This document shows, one piece after another, positions 57,553 to 64,000 of a stretch of DNA of 64,000 nucleotides. The translations under genes and the position numbers were made by a program. Where the stretch lies: positions 12,486,501-12,550,500 of the forward strand of contig JAUCBN010000025.1 of the NCBI GenBank assembly GCA_035048815.1, written 5' to 3'. The stretch comes from Abelmoschus esculentus (Eukaryota; Streptophyta; Magnoliopsida; Malvales; Malvaceae). Position 1 is the first letter of the stretch; each line of letters opens with the position of its first letter. The notes under the pieces were generated by a model that ran no database searches, was not told the origin of the DNA, and worked only from the letters and a program-made list of their open reading frames with translations.

Positions 57553-58049
57553 TGTCAAGTTGAAAAGGAGAAGAAAAAGTAAGAAAGCTTGAAACTTTTC
57601 TTTAATGGAGGGAAAGTTTCGGCTATGGAGGGGAAAAATGAAGAAGAGGCTGGAGAGTAAAGGTTAAAAATAATAAAGGTGAGACCTTTATTATTTTAGT
57701 GGGAGTGTGGGCAAGAAACGTGTGGAGGGGGTTGATTGGGTGTGGGAATAAAGGTGTCAGAATTTTAATAGGAGAGAGAGGGTTAGATTTTGAAATTCAA
57801 AATAAAATAATAAAAATAATAAAAACTCCCCCTTTCTTTTGTCTTTTTGCCGCCCAATAATTTCAAGGTAGGGTTTCCTACTTTTTTTCTTCTTTTTCCT
57901 TCAGTCGTCAGCCTCCAAGGGTGTATAATAACCTAAAAAATAAAAGAAAGGATTAAAAAGGTTAAGCATATTAAAGAAATTAAAACAATCTTAAAGATTA
58001 TTTATTTATGAACAGGAGTAAACTAAAAATGCCATGACATTTCAGTATG
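57553..58049 (-). other. Element E spacer between integrase and ORF3
   Basis: AT-rich, no open frame of note. I see no clear TATA box placed as in the A family. Confidence 0.5.
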
Positions 58050-59293
58050 TCAGGCATCTATAAGATATGCGGTAGGTTTATCTCGCATCACGTGGGCTAC
58101 AATATAAATCTTCAGACGTTGGCCATTAACTTTGAAAATTGTCCCATTTTCCAGATTCTTGATGTCTACAGCTCCATGGGGATATACATGAAGCATTTCA
58201 AATGGCCCTGACCACCTCGATTTAAGCTTCCCAAGAAAAAGCTTCAGCTTTGAGTTGAATAGGAGCACCTGTTGTCCCACATGAAAATGATGTGGCAAAA
58301 TCGCTTGATCATGTCATCGCTTGGTTCGTTCCTTATAGAGTTTAGCATTCTCATAAGCTTGGGTCCTGAATTCCTCCATCTCATTCAACTCTAGCAGTCT
58401 TCTTTCACCAGCTAAATCGGCATCAAAGTTGAGCTTCTTAATTGCCCAATAGGCCTTATGCTCTAGCTCGATCGGGAGGTAACATGCTTTTCCATAGACT
58501 AGCTTAAATGGAGACATCCCTAGGGGGTTTTGAAAGTTGTTCGGTATGCCCACAATGCTTCATCAAGCTTGGGTGACCAATCTTTCCTTCTCAAATTCAC
58601 CACTTTTTCCAAAATTTGCTTGATTTCACGATTAGAAACCTTGGCTTGCCCATTAGTTTGGGGATGATATGACGTGGCAATTTTGTGTCGCACCCCATAT
58701 CTTTGCAATGCCTTGGCAATTAACTTTTTGTCAAAATGGGTGCCTTCATCACTGATGATAGCCATTGGTATGCCAAATCTTGTGAAAATGTGCTTATGCA
58801 GAAACTTAAGCACGATCTTTGAATCGTTCCTCGGCGTTGCAATGGCTTCTACCCACTTGGACACATTGTCCACTGCCAAAAGGATGTATAAATCTCCATA
58901 TGAAGATGGGAATGGTCCCGTAAATTCTATGCCCCATACGTCAAATAACTCTATCTCCAAAATATTTTATCATGGCATTTCATGCCGTCTAGAGATATTC
59001 CCAATCTTTTGACATCGATCGCAGGCTTGGTAAAATGCCTGGGCATCTTTGAATAAAGTAGGCCAATAAAAACCTGATTGGAGGACCTTAGCAGCAGTCC
59101 TAATTCCTCCGAAGTGACCTCCACATGGGCCTGTGTGACAATGATGCAAAATGTCTCTTTGCTCCTCTTCTGGCACACATCTTCGGATAATTTGATTGGC
59201 ACAACGCTTGAACAGATACGGCTCATCCCAAAAATAGAACCGCGCGTCATGTCTGAATTTCTTTCTTCCCTGGCTAGTCATGTCAAAAGGCAA
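58050..59293 (-). pseudogene. Integrase (element E), active-site changes and stops
   Basis: Zinc-binding part (58970-59293): HHCHTGPCGGHFGGIRTA and YQACDRCQKIGN supply the H-H-C-C ligands. Catalytic core (58520-58960): DVWGIEFTGPFPSS, AIISDEGTHFDKK and HPQTNGQAKVSNREI. The expected D-D-E triad reads E-D-K: the first Asp is Glu and the last Glu is Lys. C-terminal part (58050-58553): MSPFKLVYGKACYLPIELEHKAYWA, FHVGQQVLLFNSKLKLF and LKSRWSGPF. Stops or shifts near 58310 and 58965 split it. Integrase would insert the cDNA; this copy should not work. Confidence 0.85.
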
Positions 59294-59440
59294 AACACCA
59301 CTAACATGAAAATTAGCAAGGTCAGCGTACCACGGAATTGCCGTGGCATAAAGAATTTTCTCATCGGGAAATTCATCATGTATTTCAATTTTGTCATGAC
59401 ATTCCAGGTTTACTTCTAGCCTAGAAAGATGATCAGCAAC

Positions 59441-59869
59441 TTAGTTCTCAATTCCTTTCCTATCTACCACCTCTAAATCAAATTCTTGCAACAACAGTAT
59501 CCATCTAATGAGCCTAGGTTTAGCATCTCTTTTAGTCACTAAGTACTTAATAGATAATTGATCGATGTGAACAATGACCTTAGTGCCTATCAGGTATGAC
59601 CTAAACTTGTCAAATGCAAATACCATGGCAAGTAGCTCTTTCTCTGTGGTAGTGTAGTTAAGTTGTGCTTCATTTAAAGTACGGCTAGCATAATAAACAA
59701 CATGAAAAATTTTACCTCGACGCTGCCCCAAAACTGCTCCCACGACGTAGTCTCTTGCGTCGCACATCAGCTCGAACGACAAAGTCCAATCTAGGGGAAC
59801 AACAACTGGTTCAAAGATCAAACTTTGCTTCAGCTCTGTGAAAGCGCCATGACATTTTTGATCGAACAC
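59441..59869 (-). pseudogene. RNase H (element E)
   Basis: CDARDYVVGAVLGQR, TTTEKELLAMVFAFDKF and HIDQLSIKYL carry the first acidic residues; a stop (GIEN-stop) precedes VADHLSR-like sequence at 59440. It is colinear with C RNase H and, unlike C, has the TTTEKELLA block intact. A stop at about 59870 separates it from RT. Confidence 0.85.
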
Positions 59870-59881
59870 AAAAGGCTGGTT

Positions 59882-60118
59882 CTATTGCAACAACATGCAC
59901 AAGGGCTTGGAGATCTTGGAGAAATCCTTGATGAATCTCTGATAGAATCCCGCGTGTCCAAGGAAACTTCGTATGCCCTTGACATTTGTTAGTGGTGATA
60001 GCTTCTCGATCACCTCGATCTTAGTTTTGTCTACCTTAATGCCTTTGTGTGAGATTTTATGGTCTAACACATTACCTTCTGTCACCATAAAGTGATATTT
60101 CTTCCAATTCAGCACAAG
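59882..60118 (-). pseudogene. RT C-terminal fragment (element E)
   Basis: WKKYHFMVTEGNVLDHKISH through SFLGHAGFYQRFIKDFSKIS, the RT connection region. It is cut at 60118-60120; the open frame upstream of that point is read from B sequence and is chimeric. Confidence 0.82.
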
Positions 60119-60265
60119 GGTTTCTTGTGTTTCAGAAAAGGGTTGATGGAGGGTGGAAATGGTAATGATGGGGTAAGTCGCATTCGTGACTTTACCTCTA
60201 TCTGGTTGCAAGTGGTGCAAGTTAACTCGAGGCAATCTGAGATGCCTCGTAAGAGACCTATTGAG
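60119..60265 (+). mobile_element. Element B internal fragment
   Basis: 60119-60191 repeats 53654-53726, and 60192-60265 matches 23249-23321, so this piece overlaps the left flank by 73 bp instead of a 5-bp duplication. Ends at TTGAG, where LINE-like sequence begins. Confidence 0.8.
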
Positions 60266-61115
60266 ATTGATATTGGTGACGCTGATCATCTTTTCCAGGT
60301 TTACAAGAAGTTAAAGTATTCCTTTGATTGCTTACGCATGATAGATTGTTAACAAATATGGAGCGTGAACGTCACCATTTAACCCACGTGATGAGTTGTA
60401 GAGTGTGTGGGGCTTAAGCTGAGTTTGTGGATCATTTGTTTCGAAAAATGTCCAACTGCAAGGTTGTTATGAAAAAGTGTTGTTCGTTTGGATCGATGGT
60501 CGGATTTTCTTGCGATGGGTTTTCGGGATTGGCTCACTTTCTATTTGAGACAATCGAATTTTGTTGTTGAAGGTTCGCTTTTGTGGTCGATGTTTGGAAT
60601 GATGTTGTGACTGATCTGGAAGAGCCGAAACATATGAGCTTTTGACCCATTAAATGTTAGGCATGAGTCAATTCTTGAAGGCATTCGTCGGTTAGTTCTG
60701 GAGAGTAGTATGACTAAGTGGTTTCATGCGAGTTCTACTCGATCAAGTGACTATGTGAATCGGGGTATCGTTGCATGGCAACAACTATTACATGGTGGTT
60801 CACTCTTAATTTTGATGGGCACAATATCAAGTAGATGGTTGGACAACATGTGGAGAAGTGATTCATGCTGACAATGGTAAATGGATAATAGGGTTTATTA
60901 AATTTATTGGTATTTGATCGGTTTTGGATGTAGAATTATGGGGTGTGTTTGTAGGTCTTCGAAATGCACGGGAGATGGATATCTATTGTATTAATGTTGA
61001 GATTGATATCGGTGACGCATTTCGGCTCCTATGTAAACAATCGGTGAATAACAAACATTGCTCGCTAATTCATCAGATTGCGACTTTGGTGGTATGAGAT
61101 TGTGAGATCCATTTT
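60266..61115 (+). pseudogene. LINE-type non-LTR element, zinc-binding RT tail and RNase H, degenerate
   Basis: Plus-strand frames give LTHDRLLTNMERERHHLTH and VMSCRVCGA-stop-AEFVDHLFRK (Cys codons near 60396-60407), the zinc-binding region after RT in plant LINEs. Near 60810-61090 an RNase H domain is readable: NFDG, HADNGKWIIGF, VLDVELWGVFVGLRNA and INVEIDIGDAFRLL. RT itself is missing. Many stops; a 5'-truncated relic. Confidence 0.7.
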
Positions 61116-61530
61116 TAGGGATGGGTACGAAACTCAAACCCGACGGGTTTCGACCCAACCCAATCCGATCGGGTTGATTTTTTGGTAGAAAATTTGAGTT
61201 TGGGTCGGGGTTGAATTTAGGGAAAAAATTCTATTCGACCCAATCCGAGATTAATAGTATAATTTTTATATATATTTAGGGATATTTGTAATAGTGATCC
61301 TTCCTTATGTGTATTTTATATAATTAGGTTAATAAAATTATTTTTTTAAAATTAGGTCTCTAAATTTTATTTTTTTACAATTAAGTCCTTAAATTTTAAA
61401 TTTTTTAATGATTCGGGTTAGGTTGAATTTTAAAACTTAAAAATCTGGTCGGGTTGGATTTAAATTTTTTACAATCAGATTTTTTCACCCTAAACCCAGG
61501 TCGAATCAGACTAGATGTCAAGTGAAGGGT
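61116..61530. repeat. Possible small DNA transposon relic with GGGTCGGG-type ends
   Basis: Starts TTTTTAGGGATGGGTACG and is rich in CGGGTTCGACCC-like words; the far side has TTTTTCACCCTAAACCCAGGTCG. The partly inverted ends suggest a hAT-like miniature element, but no clean terminal repeat or 8-bp duplication is visible. Confidence 0.25.
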
Positions 61531-62523
61531 ATGAATCTTCGAATCAGGTATGGGTGGACGGAAAGTCCAACACGACCCAAGCACCTCTCTATTCGTTCTG
61601 TTCAAATATATCACGAGATTAATATGGTGAACGATATGTTGACTAAACATGACTTCTAAACAAAACAGAGTGATATGATTTTTGTGCAACCTCCGAATAT
61701 AATATTAGATGTACTATATGAATTTTTTAAATTAAAATTATTAAAAATAGTGAAATTATAAAAAAACATATAAAACATTTTTTTTAATTTTTAAGACTTT
61801 ACGATTTTTTATGGTTTTCATATGTTTTCCAGTTTTTTAAAAGAACAAATTAGTTCTTAAAATTTATATTTTATACTTCATAGGTATTATAATCTTTCTA
61901 AACAACTTCTTTTATATTTTAAAATATTTTTTTGATTTGTTATAATTTTTATAAATTTTCATATGTTTTATTTTTTTCAACATTATTTTTAAATTTTATA
62001 ATTTTTTATTTTCCAAAAATATTTTTTACATTCCTAAAATTTTTATTTTTTATATAAAAAATATTTTTTATTTTTATATGATATCATCATAGTGGCCACT
62101 TTTATAAAAATTAAAAGTTTGAATCTAAAGAGAGAAAAAAATTGAGAACAAAAGGATAAACGCATAATGTCAAAGGATACCTATAATATTTGATCAAAAG
62201 TTATTTTTTTTATTTTTTAAAATAAAATATTTTAACCCTCAATATTTTATTTTAAGTTAAAATTTTCTTTAGTTAATGAAAATTGTTCGGTAACTAACAA
62301 TAGATGACTTAGAGTTAGAGTTACATGGCAATCCTATATAAAAGTGCATACTGACATAAAATTATCTTAGAAATAAATGTATTGACTTGACGGAATGATA
62401 AATCAATAAAAAATAATTTTATAAAATTATATAAAATATAAAATTATTTATTCCATTGATGTGTTATTCTATCAAATTTTTTAAAGTTATTTGTCTTTAG
62501 TTGACTTATATTTTTTATCTATG
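61531..62523. other. AT-rich intergenic DNA
   Basis: Long A/T runs, no open frame or motif I can support. Confidence 0.6.
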
Positions 62524-63740
62524 TGATGGGGGCTAGAAAGTCCTGCTTTTACGATGAAGCATTCGTCCTTCCACCTTTTGTCAGATTGTAGTATTTAAGA
62601 TGTCGAACCCACAGGGATTGGCTTTACTTACGCAATTTATTCTTCCTGCACAATGGAAAATTAAAGACACAAATAATTGAGTTGGATTATAACTAAGGAA
62701 ACTAATTAAAGCAATAAAGATAAATGATCAAGAAATCAAGGATGGAAAAGTGGGGTAGGTTAGAGTGCTTCGTAGTGTGAGTTCAATTGACTTGTTTATG
62801 TCCAATGCAATTGTACATCAATGCCTCGGCAGTACTGCAGATTACTGCCTTGGCAGCAACGATACTTGTCCGCCGCGACAATCCCTTGCTCTTGGGTGGA
62901 CTTTATCAACGTTCGGCAATGTGTCCTTTGATGACTCCACTTATCCCTAAGTCGAAGTACTGTTGGTGATCTATCCTTGATGATACCTCCCGGCGTGAAT
63001 CAATTATAATCATCAACCAATCCCACACTCCTTTTAGCCGCTGAAACTCTTAACCTATCCCTAGGCCGAGTTAGTATTTCGCGATTGAAATACCGTACTT
63101 ATCCCTTTCGTGAATCTAACTCTCCCGAGTCTAGATAAATAGATTACTTACAAACTTCTCTCCCGAGCTTGAATGCAAGAACAAAGAATGGCAAAGGATA
63201 AGCAAACCTTGATATTTTATTGCATTGAAACAAGAAACAAAAGTCAATCTCTTCCACAACTACTCCACAAACTAACCTAAACCCCAAGGGGACGATGGAG
63301 GAGTTTAGGGTTTTCTATGAACACTAGATTTCGAGATATCTCCTCTCTACATAGGCTATGGTTTATATAGGCTTGGCCTAGGGCAAACCTTTCCAAAGTA
63401 GGAATACAACTTGGAGTAAAACACAAGTTAAGTACATAAATAAAAGATATTTATTTTATTTCCTAGTTTATTCCTATAAGGATTCTTTTCCCGCATGGCC
63501 TTTGACCTTGACTTTCCATGTGTTCCTCAGCTCCGATTTCTATGTTGCTTGTCTTAAAACGTCCACCTTATTTTTCTCTTCAGATCGCCTATCATATCAA
63601 CATTTATGTTCTAGGTGCTGCCGCGGCCTCGATGCTGCCGTGGCCTCCAAGTACTGCCGAGGCGGGTACTAATATGCATTCTAGCTTTGGTTTCCAGCAT
63701 CCATCATGCTATCTGGCATTACCTGTGTGGTAGTTTCATG
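62524..63740 (-). repeat. Diverged Athila-type LTR, reverse
   Basis: Resembles the reverse of 50437-51800 and of the A LTRs: CAATGCAATTGTACATCAATGCCTCGGCAG near 62800-62830, CTTATCCCTAAGTC, CCCGGCGTGAATCAATTATA, CCTAGGCCGAGTTAGTATTTCGCG (62980-63085), TTTATATAGG near 63363. CTGCCGCGGC-type palindromes are at 63617-63665. The left edge is uncertain (TG at 62524 is a guess) and the right end may be truncated. Confidence 0.6.
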
Positions 63741-64000
63741 TCTAAGAGAAGAAACCATTAACCGTACCTATTTTATGCCAAATAATAGATTAATTATGAA
63801 TTAAGTATTGGGATGCTGAAGTATGGAAAATGAGCGGAATTATCTATTAAATCTGTCTTTATTAGTAGTCATAGAATGGGAAAATGATATAAAAGATGAG
63901 GACTTTTAGGTACTCATCACTATGTAAGAATCATTTTGACCTACAATAAAATGTTGAAGATTAAAATATTTTTTAAAATATAAATCAAATACTATAAATA
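63741..64000. other. AT-rich DNA, nothing recognised
   Basis: No gene, repeat or motif I can support. Confidence 0.5.

Larger units (their letters stand above)
53727..60118 (-). mobile_element. Element E: Athila-like retrotransposon with integrase, RNase H and ORF3; 5' half lost
   Basis: Sense order 60118 to 53727: end of RT, RNase H, integrase, spacer, ORF3, internal polypurine module, terminal polypurine module, 3' LTR. It is cut inside RT at 60118, where B internal sequence resumes, so gag, protease, most of RT and the 5' LTR are absent. RT and RNase H are very similar to those of C, so E and C belong to one family. It is the only element here that keeps integrase and ORF3 together. Confidence 0.88.

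Noticed and set aside
60119..60289. N-terminal extension of the E RT frame
   Set aside because: It is B internal sequence read on the other strand across the joint.
61116..61530. Confident DNA transposon call
   Set aside because: Ends only partly inverted and no target duplication seen; kept as a low-confidence feature.
1..64000. CRISPR array, operons or bacterial genes
   Set aside because: Repeats are LTR pairs, dispersed palindromes and tandem units; no spacer arrays or bacterial gene structure.

Overview
This window looks like plant nuclear heterochromatin, probably from a eudicot. It is almost wholly a nest of long terminal repeat (LTR) retrotransposons. I found no host protein-coding gene, tRNA, rRNA or CRISPR array. 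The plant call rests on Athila-like Ty3/Gypsy elements primed by tRNA-Asp, chromovirus-type Gypsy pieces primed by initiator tRNA-Met, a plant-type ORF3 downstream of pol, and a plant non-LTR retrotransposon (LINE) tail with an RNase H domain. The species cannot be told from the sequence alone.

Layout. 1-2780 is the end of a chromovirus-type LTR. 2781-12077 is a decayed reverse Athila-like element (D), interrupted at 3528-9914 by a second one (C) that carries gag, protease, reverse transcriptase and RNase H remnants. 12078-13450 is a broken chromoviral integrase. 13562-53515 is a gag-only chromovirus-type element (B) with 2.4-kb LTRs. Its internal region holds the reverse element A0 (16146-23240). 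Its 3' LTR holds a Russian-doll nest: A1 (forward, from 26011) contains a solo LTR (A4, 29884-31170) and is broken by A2 (reverse, from 34749), which is itself broken by the full-length A3 (forward, 38812-47030). The 3' LTR also contains a solo LTR of a diverged relative (50437-51800). After the B 3' LTR a second primer site and more B internal sequence follow, interrupted by Athila-like element E (reverse, 53727-60118). E has lost its 5' half but keeps integrase, RNase H and ORF3. The window closes with a LINE tail (about 60266-61115), AT-rich DNA and a diverged reverse Athila-type LTR.

How the pieces relate. E shows the fullest gene order seen here, RT-RNase H-integrase-ORF3-3' LTR. In A1, A2 and A3 the gag-protease frame ends at the same place and ORF3 follows directly, with no polymerase or integrase. 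A0 carries a different ORF1 that joins a gag-like zinc knuckle to reverse transcriptase scraps. The A family is therefore probably non-autonomous and would need enzymes from a relative such as E. A0 retains the only nearly intact ORF3 (498 codons).

The most interesting signals are non-coding. (i) The A elements and E carry two copies of a module made of a hairpin with an AGGA loop followed by a polypurine tract: one beside the 3' LTR, and one just after ORF3 about 0.8-0.9 kb upstream, reminiscent of a central polypurine tract. (ii) Three hairpins with compensating stem changes lie between these modules in all four A copies. (iii) Each family is peppered with its own short palindrome: CTGCC-NN-GGCAG in A, ATGYC-AT-GRCAT in C and E, GTATCGATAC in B. 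(iv) A hairpin in the C/E LTR closely resembles the anticodon arm of tRNA-Asp, the family's own primer. These may have been noted elsewhere; I cannot search.
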